DNA from: Gimesia chilikensis
Lineage (GTDB): Bacteria; Planctomycetota; Planctomycetia; Planctomycetales; Planctomycetaceae
Assembly (NCBI RefSeq): GCF_007744075.1
Contig: NZ_CP036266.1
Location: forward strand, 3,705,748-3,769,747
Reading direction: 5' to 3'
DNA: 64,000 nucleotides
Within the stretch, counting starts at the first letter, position 1. Each line of letters opens with the position of its first letter. Below the pieces are notes generated by a model, which was not told the DNA's origin, did not search any database, and worked only from the letters and a program-made list of their open reading frames with translations. This document shows positions 10,294 to 20,167 of the stretch, one piece after another. A program made the position numbers and the translations under genes.

Positions 10294-11147
10294 ATCCGAT
10301 TGTCTTTCACATTGCCTCGGGCCAGGCATTCTTCACTGGCTGCACACTGATTATACTGGCAGCTCTCCTGTCACTGAGTCAATCAAAGCTGGCCCGACGC
10401 GGGATGGGCCTTGCATTCCTGTTGGGAGTGATCGCGGTGGTTGTCTCGTCAACTCCCCTGCCCTGGTGGTTGTATGGCGTATTGGGTATTGTGACCCTGA
10501 TCTGGCTGCTGGTACAGTTTCGGAAGCCGAAGCAGCGGAGACTATCGTATGTGGTGATCGTTGTCTGGCTGGCTGCAGTGGGGTGGGAACTTCCGTTTCA
10601 CCTGCTGCCGCGTGTCGATCCGGTGGAAGACCGGAGTTTGACAGTGATTGGTGATTCGGTGACTGCTGGCCTGGGGGATGAGCAGACGAGAACCTGGCCG
10701 GTACTTCTGAACCACGAACACGGGGTGACTGTGCAGGATTTGTCACGAGTGGGGGCGACTGTCTCCTCGGCGCGAAAGCAAGTCGCGGAGACCCGGATTA
10801 AATCACCTCTAGTCCTGCTGGAGATCGGTGGAAACGATATTCTGGGATCGGCCACGACAGCGGAATTCGAAACCGGTCTGGAACAACTATTAGCGGAACT
10901 GGCTGCCCCGGGGCGCCAACTGGTGATGCTGGAACTACCGCTGCCTCCCTTTTATAACAGATTTGGCCTGATTCAGCGAAAACTCGCTTCAAGATATGAA
11001 GTCAAACTGGTGCCGAAACGGGTCTTCTTATCTGTCCTGGCAGGCGGAGGGGCGACTCTGGACAGTATCCACCTTTCCCAGGCGGGGCACCAACAGATGG
11101 CGGATGAGGTTTGGGAGATCGTGGGGCCAGCTTATCAGACTGAGTGA
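10290..11147 (+). CDS. SGNH/GDSL-family hydrolase with N-terminal membrane helices
   Basis: A 285-residue protein using a GTG start that overlaps the preceding stop by 4 bp. Three membrane helices (about residues 8-29, 39-77 as a pair, 86-103) are followed by an SGNH hydrolase domain. Block I is TVIGDSVTAG with catalytic Ser123, block III is IGGND (Asn182) and block V is DSIHLSQAGH with Asp258 and His261. These enzymes are esterases or acyl hydrolases of lipids, sugars or peptidoglycan. The membrane anchor would place the catalytic domain at the membrane surface. Coupling to the upstream membrane protein suggests the two act together. Confidence 0.85.
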   Translation: MNPIVFHIASGQAFFTGCTLIILAALLSLSQSKLARRGMGLAFLLGVIAVVVSSTPLPWWLYGVLGIVTLIWLLVQFRKPKQRRLSYVVIVVWLAAVGWELPFHLLPRVDPVEDRSLTVIGDSVTAGLGDEQTRTWPVLLNHEHGVTVQDLSRVGATVSSARKQVAETRIKSPLVLLEIGGNDILGSATTAEFETGLEQLLAELAAPGRQLVMLELPLPPFYNRFGLIQRKLASRYEVKLVPKRVFLSVLAGGGATLDSIHLSQAGHQQMADEVWEIVGPAYQTE

Positions 11148-11159
11148 CCCCGTCATCGC

Positions 11160-12290
11160 TTACTTCTCAAACGTAATCACCTGCCGAACTGCGGCTCCGG
11201 TGGCGAGGTCATCGAAGGCGGAGTTGATTTCATCCAGTTGAATCGTGCGCGAGAGCAGCTTGTCGACGGGGAGCAGGCCCGCCTGATACATGGCGATGAA
11301 ACGTGGTAGATCCCGTCTTGGAACTGCCGAACCCATATAAGAGCCTTTAATGGTGCGTTCCTCTGCTACGAGGCTGACTGCGGGAATGGAAAACATTTTC
11401 GCTGGATGGGGGAGGCCGATGGTGACCGTGGTGCCTCCCCGCTTTGTGGCAGCATAGGCCTGCTGCAGGACCTGTTCGTTGCCCACGCTTTCGAAAGTGT
11501 AATCAACCCCCTGCATGAGATCTTTGAGCAGCATGACGGGGTCTTCCTCGCCGGCATTGATCAGATGTGTTGCACCGACCTGGGCTGCCAGTTCGAGTTT
11601 TTCGGGGAGCAGATCTACGGCAAAGATCGATTCGGCGCCTGCGGCACGGGCTCCCATGATCGTACTCAATCCTACGCCTCCCAGACCAAAGACGGCCACG
11701 CTGGAACCTGGTTCCACTTTGGCCGTGTTGACCACTGCGCCTACGCCGGTCATGACCGCGCAGCCAAACAGGGCGGCGGTACTCAAGGGGAGTTGTGAAT
11801 CGATTTTGATCAATGATTCCTGGGCGACGACCGTGTATTCAGAAAAGGCGGCCACGCCCAGATGGTGATAGATCTCTTCTCCCGCAGCGTTGCGAAAAGG
11901 ACGGTGTCCTGACAGCAGAGTGCCGGCGGTATTGGCTTTCGCACCAGGTTCACACAACGCGGGGCGACCGGTGGCGCAGGGAATACAGTGACCGCACAAC
12001 GGGACAAAAGAAAAGACCACATGATCATCGGGCTGCAGGTCGTGTACGCCGGGACCGACTTCGCGAACGATACCGCTGGCTTCATGCCCCATCACCATCG
12101 GCATGACCCGGGGCCGCGAGCCGTCGATGGTGGAGAGATCGGAATGACAGAGACCGGCGCCCGCCAGTTTTACGAGCACTTCCCCCGGACCGGGGTCGTC
12201 CAGTTGCAGCTCTTCAATCACCAGCGGTTTCGACTCGGCATAGGGAGTCGGCTTCTCCATTTCATACAACACAGCGGCGCGAGTGTGCAT
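11160..12290 (-). CDS. Zinc-dependent alcohol dehydrogenase (MDR superfamily)
   Basis: A 376-residue enzyme of the medium-chain dehydrogenase family, oxidising alcohols or aldehyde adducts with NAD(P). The catalytic zinc site is visible as GLCHSD and GHEASG. The structural zinc lobe has four cysteines (CGHCIPCATGRPALC). The Rossmann motif is GLGGVGLS followed by an acidic residue in FAVDLL, which favours NAD. The size and lobe resemble the class III/formaldehyde-type and NDMA-dependent groups, but the substrate cannot be fixed. It is convergent with the SGNH hydrolase, with only 12 bp between the stops. Confidence 0.88.
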   Translation of the reverse strand: MHTRAAVLYEMEKPTPYAESKPLVIEELQLDDPGPGEVLVKLAGAGLCHSDLSTIDGSRPRVMPMVMGHEASGIVREVGPGVHDLQPDDHVVFSFVPLCGHCIPCATGRPALCEPGAKANTAGTLLSGHRPFRNAAGEEIYHHLGVAAFSEYTVVAQESLIKIDSQLPLSTAALFGCAVMTGVGAVVNTAKVEPGSSVAVFGLGGVGLSTIMGARAAGAESIFAVDLLPEKLELAAQVGATHLINAGEEDPVMLLKDLMQGVDYTFESVGNEQVLQQAYAATKRGGTTVTIGLPHPAKMFSIPAVSLVAEERTIKGSYMGSAVPRRDLPRFIAMYQAGLLPVDKLLSRTIQLDEINSAFDDLATGAAVRQVITFEK

Positions 12291-12319
12291 GTCCCGGGTA
12301 TCCTTTTGCTATTCGATTT

Positions 12320-13297
12320 TTATTCTGAATCCTCTTGGACGATATAATTCAGCTCGCCTCCCTGAGGATTTGGATTGCGTAGATCAGAGACGTGTGCTCC
12401 CGGGGGGAGTTTCATCTTAAACTTCTCAATGTGTATCGTAACATTGGATTTAATGGAGTCGACTTTGAACCTCGAGGCGTATGTCAAATAGTTTTGGTTC
12501 TCATAAAATTGATACTGCTTCACTTCCCAGGTTGTGGGTAGAGGTCCTGATTCCATATTGTTGGAATATTGGAACTGGTACGTAAAGTATTTTCTTCCAG
12601 ATTTTATGCGCTCATATTGCATGACGACACATTCATAATCACGGGGAGCAACCCACAGACGACTGACGCCTGATTTGTCTGTTTTTTCCAGAACGGTGCA
12701 ATCCAACCCCTGGATCTGTTTGATTTGTTTTTGGGGAGAGAAACCATCCAGCGACGTTTCCGTGCAGGGATCGCCTGCCAGCAGAGACCAGTACAAAGGG
12801 CTCAGGTTGATACAGTTTAAGATCCTGGGCTCTACAGGTTCTTTATAAATCGTGATATTGGTTGTTTCTCTGAATTGATAGGAGAGTGCTGCAGTCTGGC
12901 CATCGGTCGTCACAGTCATATCATGATTGTACATCTCTTTTAACTGCAAGTAGGGATGACGACCCCAAGAGCGGAAGCGAAATCGTGGAGAATCCAGCAG
13001 GAGCGAGTACTGCGTGTTGTATTCAACCTGCTCATGCAGGTAGCGACGGGTTTCTTCAGCTGTAAGTGGCACATCTTCATCATCGATAGTTGACTTCATA
13101 TATCGGAGCTTACTGGAAGTCGTTTCCTGAGACAGCTCGACCTGCATGGCTTGCAGACGTTCCCGGCGGTGTTGCCAGATCTGGTTGATCTCCTTGATCG
13201 TGAGAGGCTCAGTTTCTGCAGCATCGGTCGTGAAACAGGTGCCCACACAGAAGATGAGTTGGCTCAGAATGAGAAGTGTGAGACAGCAGCGATCCAT
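12320..13297 (-). CDS. Hypothetical secreted protein
   Basis: A 325-residue protein if the internal ATG at 13297 is used, which puts a normal signal peptide (MDRCCLTLLILSQLIFC, cleavage near AETEP) at the N-terminus. An upstream in-frame ATG at 13333 would add 12 polar residues. The mature part is rich in beta-strand-like segments and aromatic residues. Planctomycetes have many outer-membrane or periplasmic proteins of this kind, but no named family is recognised. Confidence 0.55.
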   Translation of the reverse strand: MDRCCLTLLILSQLIFCVGTCFTTDAAETEPLTIKEINQIWQHRRERLQAMQVELSQETTSSKLRYMKSTIDDEDVPLTAEETRRYLHEQVEYNTQYSLLLDSPRFRFRSWGRHPYLQLKEMYNHDMTVTTDGQTAALSYQFRETTNITIYKEPVEPRILNCINLSPLYWSLLAGDPCTETSLDGFSPQKQIKQIQGLDCTVLEKTDKSGVSRLWVAPRDYECVVMQYERIKSGRKYFTYQFQYSNNMESGPLPTTWEVKQYQFYENQNYLTYASRFKVDSIKSNVTIHIEKFKMKLPPGAHVSDLRNPNPQGGELNYIVQEDSE

Positions 13298-13517
13298 GCC
13301 TGGGGCCTTTCTATTCGAGTGACAAAAGTCCATTTCGTCGCGCGCCTAATATAGAACATCTTCCGTTGAGCGACCAGAGCGGATTGATTTCAGGCGGAGA
13401 GACTGCACGGATGCAGGTTTCACCATGTTTGACAGAACATGCTCGTTTTGGTCAAAGTATGCTGTTATACTGCTGCAACTTCTTTGCTCACCAACCCTGA
13501 TGGAAAGCTGAAACAAC

Positions 13518-15242
13518 ATGTCCAGTGTGGAATCGTCCCGATCGTATGTCCGTTATCGTGTGATCTTTGCCTGCATGCTTATGGCGGTGTTGTTGTACCT
13601 GGACCGGTTCTGTATTTCCTTTGCAGAGGTGTTCATCAAGGACGAACTGGGTCTGACCGATCATCAGATCGGGATTCTGCTGGGCTCGTTTTTCGTTTCC
13701 TATGCGTTATGCCAGGTTCCTTCCGGATGGTTCAGTGACCGGTTTGGCGCCAGGAAGATGCTGACGCTTTATATCCTCATGTGGTCTCTGTTTACAGCAC
13801 TGACAGGCTTTGCGACCGGTTTCATCATGTTGTTGATTTTCCGGTTGGGATTCGGCCTGAGTCAGGCGGGCGCTTATCCCACAAGCGCGAATATCGTCAG
13901 CAAATGGATGCCTTTAACAGAACGGGGTTTTGCCAGCAGTATGGTGACCGTGGGGGGACGGATCGGAGGCGCTCTGGCACCCGTGTTGACCGCCTTTCTG
14001 ATTATCCTGTTCGTGCCTATCTCGGAATCGTCTGATTTGAAACCGGGGGCCCTCCTGCAACCGCATCAGTTGGCCAGTACGTTTCTGAAGCGAGTTGATG
14101 AGAAACAGACTTTTGAATCCGAAGTCTATGCCCAGCTTCCCCCCGCCGATCAGGAGTTTCTGAAATCGGCGGCCGCTGATCCTGAGATACTGCCGGGATC
14201 GGCAGAGGAAGATAAATTCATTAACGATCTGAATCAGATTCTGCAGAACGCGTCCCTGTATAATCCGCAGGAGTACGAAGGGATGAAACTGAATCAGCAG
14301 GCCGAACAACTGCTGACGATCAACTCCGCCGACATGACTCCGGAAGAGAAATCGCGTTTAAATCGACTGCTGTTTGAAGCCCGCTATTATAATGACGTTC
14401 GCAAGGTGCAGGGACAGGGCTGGCGAAAAATGATGATGACCTACGGTGTTATCGGCATTTTCATTGCAGCAATATTCTGGTGGATCATTCGCGATTATCC
14501 CCGGGCCCACCCCTCCTGTTCCGAGCAGGAACTGGAGTTGATCGAACATGGACGCCTGGAGGAAGACAAAGATCATTCCAAACAGATCGGCGGAATTCCA
14601 TTTAAAGCCATCGCGATGAACAAGAGTCTCTGGTTGCTTTCGCTGTCGCAATTTTGTACGAACGTGGGCTGGTTGTTCCTGGTCACCTGGCTGCCACGAT
14701 ACCTGGATGAAACCTACCGGGTTCCACTGGAGACAAGAGGCAAAATGGTGACGTTTGCACTGGCGGTCGGCTGGTTTGGAACCCTGTCGGGTGGTAAAGT
14801 GACCGACTGGTTGATGCGCCGCATCAGTCTCCGCTGGAGCCGCGTGCTGCCGATCGCACTCTCGCGTTTTACCGCGATGGCTGCTTACCTGGTCTGTATG
14901 CTGGATATCTCCCCCTGGACGGCGGTAGCCATGTTTTCGATTGTCGCCTTCTCTACGGACTTTGGTTCTCCTGCGATGTGGGCTTTTAACCAGGACATTG
15001 CAGGAAAACACGTGGGGTCAGTACTGGGATGGGGCAATATGTGGGGGAACCTGGGGGCGGCTGTCGCTCCCGTGCTGATGATTGCTGTGATCGGTTTAGA
15101 CCATCACTGGAACAATGCCTTCATTACCTGTGCGTTCGCATTTCTGATCGCCGGCGTGGCTTCGCTCTGGGTTGATCCAGCACAGACACTGGTTGTGGAG
15201 ACCAGTGAAGAAGAAACGGAGACCGAGACACCTGAGTCATAG
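13518..15242 (+). CDS. MFS transporter, ACS-type, with a large central insertion
   Basis: A 574-residue major facilitator transporter. Typical early motifs are present: LYLDRFCISFA in helix 1, GWFSDRFGARKML after helix 2 and GFGLSQAGAYPTSANIVSKWMP around helices 4-5. The organisation resembles the anion:cation symporter group (sugar acids, phosphonates, organophosphates). Residues about 175-295 form a hydrophilic insertion of roughly 120 residues before the next helix, much longer than the normal loop. The C-terminal half has WLPRYLDETY and SGGKVTDWLMRR. The cargo is unknown. A convergent sialidase-like gene follows. Confidence 0.85.
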   Translation: MSSVESSRSYVRYRVIFACMLMAVLLYLDRFCISFAEVFIKDELGLTDHQIGILLGSFFVSYALCQVPSGWFSDRFGARKMLTLYILMWSLFTALTGFATGFIMLLIFRLGFGLSQAGAYPTSANIVSKWMPLTERGFASSMVTVGGRIGGALAPVLTAFLIILFVPISESSDLKPGALLQPHQLASTFLKRVDEKQTFESEVYAQLPPADQEFLKSAAADPEILPGSAEEDKFINDLNQILQNASLYNPQEYEGMKLNQQAEQLLTINSADMTPEEKSRLNRLLFEARYYNDVRKVQGQGWRKMMMTYGVIGIFIAAIFWWIIRDYPRAHPSCSEQELELIEHGRLEEDKDHSKQIGGIPFKAIAMNKSLWLLSLSQFCTNVGWLFLVTWLPRYLDETYRVPLETRGKMVTFALAVGWFGTLSGGKVTDWLMRRISLRWSRVLPIALSRFTAMAAYLVCMLDISPWTAVAMFSIVAFSTDFGSPAMWAFNQDIAGKHVGSVLGWGNMWGNLGAAVAPVLMIAVIGLDHHWNNAFITCAFAFLIAGVASLWVDPAQTLVVETSEEETETETPES

Positions 15243-15280
15243 GAAATCGTCAGTGTGGCGGACGGTGAGACCAGCCTGGC

Positions 15281-16486
15281 TTACCTGCTTTGGGAATTGC
15301 TGTCGGCGAGCGCATCCAGCTCAGCCAGTTTGAGTCGTACGCTGAGGATGTAGGGGGCTTTCCCTTTCTCCCAATGGCCGTAGGTCGTCAGCACATAGGT
15401 CCCGTCGGGGAGCACTTCCACTCCTGGATAGGCACAATCTGCGCCGCGGGTATTGTCTTTGAGACGCACGTGATACTGTCCCTCACTCCCTTTAACCAGA
15501 TCTTCGTACGTGCCGACCCAGGCCACCCAGTCACCTTCGGTGGGCGCCTTGTGTCCGCGGGGTGTGTTGCTGCGGAAGGAGATCAGCAGGCGTCCGCTGA
15601 TGGGATCATATTTACCGGTGTGACGATCACCATTCAGTGCGCCGGGGAGGTCCCGGGGTTCAGTCCAGTTTTGGCCTTCGTCGTTGGAAAAGATGATCTG
15701 AGAATTATGACGGCGACTGTTTTCCCGCAGTAAGACCGCCAGTTGTTTTCCATCGGGAGAGCGAATGATGCCGGGTTCGCAGATGTGGTAATCGGAAGAC
15801 TTGTGAATGGCCATCGGGGCTGACCAGGTCTGACCGCCATCGGTAGAGAGACTTTTAAACAGCGTGAACGCGATGGGCGATTCCTGCTTTGAATCCCGGG
15901 CAATGAAGCGGCCGTCATCGTGGAACAGCGCCATGTAATGACCTTTACCGGTCTTAAGTGGTTCGACACACCCCATGACGACGATGCCACCCCAGTCACC
16001 TACCTGCCGCAGCTCACTCCAGGTCTGGCCATCATCTTTGGTAATCGCCATGCGGGTGGGATAGAGACCGGAGAACATGATGATACGTTTTTTGCCCGCT
16101 GCATCGATCACGCGGTGCAGCGTCGGAACTTCGCGTGAAGTGACCCAGGAAGCGGGAGTGGGCAGTCGCTCGCTCCAGGTTATCCCTCCATCGAGCGAGC
16201 GTTTGTAAACAATGCCTCCCTTGCCGTGCCCCTTGGGATAGACACAGAGCATGGTTTGATTGTCTTCCAGCAGAACTGTGGTGGGGTGTCCCAGGTATTG
16301 TCCTTCTTCGCGATCGACGACAATCTGGCGATCGCTGTCCGCGGTGAGATCCAGATAGGGAATCGTGAAGCCCGGCTGCTGTTTAGTTGGCTCTGGTTCC
16401 TGCGCCTGACTGAAACCGCTGACGTAGTTGAGTAGCAGCACGGAGGAGAGAATCCATTTCAGGACGTCGCGAGACTTCAGTAACAT
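15281..16486 (-). CDS. Secreted sialidase-like BNR-repeat protein
   Basis: A 401-residue protein with a signal peptide (residues 1-28) when started at the ATG at 16486; a longer frame begins at 16531. Four Asp-box motifs are visible: SLDGGITWSE, TKDDGQTWSE, STDGGQTWSA and SNDEGQNWTE. They mark a six-bladed beta-propeller of the sialidase (GH33) superfamily. Members act on sialic acid or on other acidic sugars, and many planctomycete copies have no proven activity. A second sialidase-like gene lies at 51792-52868. Confidence 0.85.
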   Translation of the reverse strand: MLLKSRDVLKWILSSVLLLNYVSGFSQAQEPEPTKQQPGFTIPYLDLTADSDRQIVVDREEGQYLGHPTTVLLEDNQTMLCVYPKGHGKGGIVYKRSLDGGITWSERLPTPASWVTSREVPTLHRVIDAAGKKRIIMFSGLYPTRMAITKDDGQTWSELRQVGDWGGIVVMGCVEPLKTGKGHYMALFHDDGRFIARDSKQESPIAFTLFKSLSTDGGQTWSAPMAIHKSSDYHICEPGIIRSPDGKQLAVLLRENSRRHNSQIIFSNDEGQNWTEPRDLPGALNGDRHTGKYDPISGRLLISFRSNTPRGHKAPTEGDWVAWVGTYEDLVKGSEGQYHVRLKDNTRGADCAYPGVEVLPDGTYVLTTYGHWEKGKAPYILSVRLKLAELDALADSNSQSR

Positions 16487-16874
16487 GTGAGAATTCCTGC
16501 TGCTCAAGAATGGTGGGAGCGGTTGACTCAATGAGGATAACCGACCAGGGCTGACTGTTTAACAACTGTTCAGACTAACCGGGACGGATCGGGACTGCAA
16601 CTTTTTGTGGGACGGGATGGCTGTTTAAGCAATTTCAGTGGTCGAAGATGGGGGAAATCACAGCTTGAAAATACGAAAAATCGGGGCTATTCCCCAGAGG
16701 AGCAGGCGAAAACGGAGGATTCAGCAGGCTTTTTTAAATATTATATTGTTATTCCCGGTTTTTCCCGATACGATATAAAGCACGCTTGATGTATCTGATT
16801 GCGCCTCAACGAGATACACAAGTGACATCCTCAGCCAACTGGCTTAATCCCACCTGCCTCTAAACATCGTAGAC
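16487..16874. other. Divergent intergenic region
   Basis: This stretch separates the sialidase-like gene from the second cytochrome/DUF1553 gene. It has no convincing reading frame. It contains an AT-rich segment (about 16732-16780, with AAATATTATATTG) that could hold the promoter of the gene starting at 16875. No exact sites were assigned. Confidence 0.4.
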
Positions 16875-19800
16875 ATGACTATGAAAACTTTGCGAAAAGT
16901 GACAGTCGTCATCGTATTCACGAACCTGTTTCTCGCTCTGCCTCTTGCTCTATCCGCCGCTGATGCTGATTCCGATCAGGCCGGCCTGGATTTCTTCGAG
17001 AAAAAGATTCGTCCCGTGCTGATCAAACACTGTTACGAGTGTCATTCAGCCGAGTCTAAGAACCTCAAAGGCAGTCTATTGCTGGACACTCGCGAGGGAT
17101 TAATTACCGGCGGAGATTCAGGAACGGCCCTGGTGCCTGGAAAACCCGACGAAAGTCTGGTGCTGGAGACATTGCACTATAGTGAAGACAGTTACCAGAT
17201 GCCTCCCAAGGGCAAACTGCCTGACTCTGTGATTGCCGATTTTGAAAAATGGATCAAAATGGGGGCGCCTGACCCACGCAAGGGAGACGCCACATCGGCC
17301 AAGCATGCCGGGATTGATTTTGATAAGGCCCGCGAGTTCTGGTCGTTTCAGCCGCCGAAACACTACCCTGCTCCCCAGGTAAAGCAGGCGGACTGGCCAC
17401 GCAACCAGATCGATCACTTCATCCTCGCGGCTCAGGAAGCTAAAGGCTTTTCACCAGCCCCAAAAGCTGATAAACGGACATTGATCCGCCGGGTCTACTT
17501 TGATCTGATCGGTCTGCCTCCGACACCGCAGGAAGTGGAACAGTTCGTCAAAGACGAATCGCCCGAAGCGTATTCCCGCCTGATTGACCGTTTATTACAG
17601 TCTCCGCACTATGGCGAACGCTGGGGACGTCACTGGCTGGATGTCGCCCGTTATGCAGAAGACAATACAAACATGGGGCCTCACAATGGTCCCTATCCTC
17701 ACGCGTATCGCTATCGTGACTGGGTCATTAAAGCGTTTAACGAAGATATGCCCTATAACGAGTTCGTGATCCGTCAGCTGGCAACTGATTTCCTGCCTGA
17801 AACCGGCCCTGAAGATTACCCTGCTCTCGGCTATATGGGACTGGGACCCTCTTATCACAAAGAGGTCGCGTTATCACAGGTCACGCTGGAAAACCGCTAT
17901 GCTGACGACTGGGAAGACCGGGTCGACAGTCTCTGTCGTGGGTTATTGGGGCTGACGATGGCCTGTGCCCGTTGTCACGATCACAAATACGATCCGCTGA
18001 CCGTGGAAGACTATTACGGGATCGCAGGGGTCTTTGCTTCGGTTCGACAGACAACGCGTCCGATCATTCCCGAAAAGGAAGTTGCGAAAACACAGCCGGC
18101 CCGCGACCAGGTTGACAAGCTGACTGAAGAGAATAAGGGCCTGACCGACAAGGTTCGTGACTTAAATAAACGGAATGCCCTGCTCAAGGAACAGATCAAA
18201 AAAGCCGGTAAAACGGAATTTGCACTGATCGCACCCCGTCCCGATGTGAAGAAACAGACGACCGTGAAATTTCCCATTCCGCCGGTCGAATTAAAGCAGA
18301 ATACGGAACTGGTCACACAGCACAACCAGTCCATCAAAGCGAACAAAGCAAAGATCGAAGAGATCAAAAAGAACACGCCTGGCTTTGATTTGCCGCTGGC
18401 AGATGCCCTGACTGAAGAGCAGGTACGGGTTGAAGAAATCTCGAAAGACCGGATGAAGATTGTTTACTATCCCGAAAAACCTCGGGACTTGAATGTATTC
18501 ATTCGTGGCAACGCGGCCAATCTCGGGAAGCTGGTCCCTCGACGCTTTGTCCGGGTTCTGTCGGACGGGAAACCGGAACCTTTCCAGAACGGCAGTGGCC
18601 GACTGGAACTGGCACAGCAGATCGCCAGTCGCGATAATCCACTGACGGCAAGGGTTATGGTAAACCGAGTCTGGCAGCATCACTTCGGTGAAGGCCTCGT
18701 CGATACGCCGAGCAACTTTGGCAGTACCGGTTCCCGACCCAGTCATCCGGAACTGCTGGATGATCTGGCCGTCTGGTTTATGGACCAGGGCTGGTCGATT
18801 AAGAAACTGCATCGGCTGATTCTGCTGTCTGCGACCTATCAGCAGGCTTCCAATGTGGAGCCAACAGAGGCACAGAAAAAGGAGGATCCGAACAATCGTC
18901 TGCTGACGCACTTCAATCGCAGACGACTGGAAGCGGAAGTCTACCGGGACTCTCTGCTGGCGGCCGGCAATAACCTTGACCCTGCCCAGGCGGGGCCCTC
19001 GGGGGATATTGACGATGCAAGTTTCCAGCGTCGGGGAGTTTATGCAACAGTCTCCCGGCATAAGCTGAGTACATTTCTGCAGTCATACGATTTTCCTGAT
19101 CCTGCGATCCATGCGGCCCGGCGTTCGAAAACCACGACGCCCCTGCAGCAGCTGTTTGTTTTAAACTCCCCCTTCGTCAGACAGCAGGCCCAACTGCTGG
19201 CGAAACGGTATGAAGTGGAATCCTCCGAGCAGCGGATTGACGCGGTTTACCGGACGCTCTTTTCACGGGCTCCGACTTCGAATGAGGTACAGATCGGCCT
19301 GCAGTTTATTGAACAGGCTGCGAATGGGACCACACCGTCACCAGCACAGGAACAGATTCCAACGTTCGCCGGGAAGCGAATGAAAGCCGATGTGAAACAG
19401 CTCGGCGATCAATATTCTGTCGCGCTCTGGCTGAAGAATCAGGTTCCCAATGAAAAGCGGATTATCACCGGTTACTTCTTCTCACGAGGTAAAGACGGCG
19501 CAGTTAAAGCACCCGGTGACCATCTGGGAATCGCCGGCAAGTACCGCCCAAACAAAGCGGGTCGTCTGTTCTTCTATAATGGCGACCAGAAACGCCAGTC
19601 ATTGTTTGGGACGACAGTCATTCAGCCGGGAACCTGGAACCATGTGGTCCTGTGCCGTGATCAGAACCAGATTCGGGTTTATCTGAACGGGAATCCGGAA
19701 CCGGAGATTACTGGCGAGGCTGCTCCCGGTTATGACAAAGGGGTTTCTGAAATCATCCTGGCGGGACGCAATGACAATTTCTCCAACTTTGAGGGGCAGC

Positions 19801-20111
19801 TCGGAGCAGTCGCTTTGTTTAACCGGGTTTTAAAACCAGAAGAAGTCAAGACTCACTTTGAGGCCGCGCAACTCAAACAGGACAAGCTGGCCCATGCGGA
19901 ATATGTCGCCTCGCTGCTGGAGTCGGATCCCCTCTCCTGCTGGCCATTACGGACCGATAACCCCAACCTGGCCCAGGCCGCTGATATTACCGTACATAAA
20001 AACAATGGCACCTATGAGGGCCGTGATGACCTGGATCCCGCTCAGTTGACTCCCTGGCAACGGTACTGTCAGGCCCTGCTCTGCAGCAACGAGATGATGT
20101 ACGTCGACTGA
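16875..20111 (+). CDS. Planctomycete cytochrome C / DUF1549 / DUF1553 protein with C-terminal LamG
   Basis: A 1078-residue secreted protein. Signal peptide residues 1-29; PSCyt1 heme motif CYECH at residues 53-57; DUF1549 at about 175-385 ([32 protein letters not shown]). A lysine-rich coiled-coil-like spacer lies at about 400-500. DUF1553 follows at about 575-830 (ARVMVNRVWQHHFGEGLVD). A laminin-G-like domain lies at about 845-1035 (SVALWLKN, LFFYNGDQK, GAVALFNRVLKPEEV). The LamG domain is at the C-terminus here, whereas the paralogue at 4304-7444 carries it in the middle. It is co-oriented with the DUF1501 gene 56 bp downstream. Confidence 0.92.
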   Translation: MTMKTLRKVTVVIVFTNLFLALPLALSAADADSDQAGLDFFEKKIRPVLIKHCYECHSAESKNLKGSLLLDTREGLITGGDSGTALVPGKPDESLVLETLHYSEDSYQMPPKGKLPDSVIADFEKWIKMGAPDPRKGDATSAKHAGIDFDKAREFWSFQPPKHYPAPQVKQADWPRNQIDHFILAAQEAKGFSPAPKADKRTLIRRVYFDLIGLPPTPQEVEQFVKDESPEAYSRLIDRLLQSPHYGERWGRHWLDVARYAEDNTNMGPHNGPYPHAYRYRDWVIKAFNEDMPYNEFVIRQLATDFLPETGPEDYPALGYMGLGPSYHKEVALSQVTLENRYADDWEDRVDSLCRGLLGLTMACARCHDHKYDPLTVEDYYGIAGVFASVRQTTRPIIPEKEVAKTQPARDQVDKLTEENKGLTDKVRDLNKRNALLKEQIKKAGKTEFALIAPRPDVKKQTTVKFPIPPVELKQNTELVTQHNQSIKANKAKIEEIKKNTPGFDLPLADALTEEQVRVEEISKDRMKIVYYPEKPRDLNVFIRGNAANLGKLVPRRFVRVLSDGKPEPFQNGSGRLELAQQIASRDNPLTARVMVNRVWQHHFGEGLVDTPSNFGSTGSRPSHPELLDDLAVWFMDQGWSIKKLHRLILLSATYQQASNVEPTEAQKKEDPNNRLLTHFNRRRLEAEVYRDSLLAAGNNLDPAQAGPSGDIDDASFQRRGVYATVSRHKLSTFLQSYDFPDPAIHAARRSKTTTPLQQLFVLNSPFVRQQAQLLAKRYEVESSEQRIDAVYRTLFSRAPTSNEVQIGLQFIEQAANGTTPSPAQEQIPTFAGKRMKADVKQLGDQYSVALWLKNQVPNEKRIITGYFFSRGKDGAVKAPGDHLGIAGKYRPNKAGRLFFYNGDQKRQSLFGTTVIQPGTWNHVVLCRDQNQIRVYLNGNPEPEITGEAAPGYDKGVSEIILAGRNDNFSNFEGQLGAVALFNRVLKPEEVKTHFEAAQLKQDKLAHAEYVASLLESDPLSCWPLRTDNPNLAQAADITVHKNNGTYEGRDDLDPAQLTPWQRYCQALLCSNEMMYVD

Positions 20112-20167
20112 GCCTTGGTTTCCAACAAAACAGAGTGATCAACACAACTGTCTGAGAGATTGAAGAT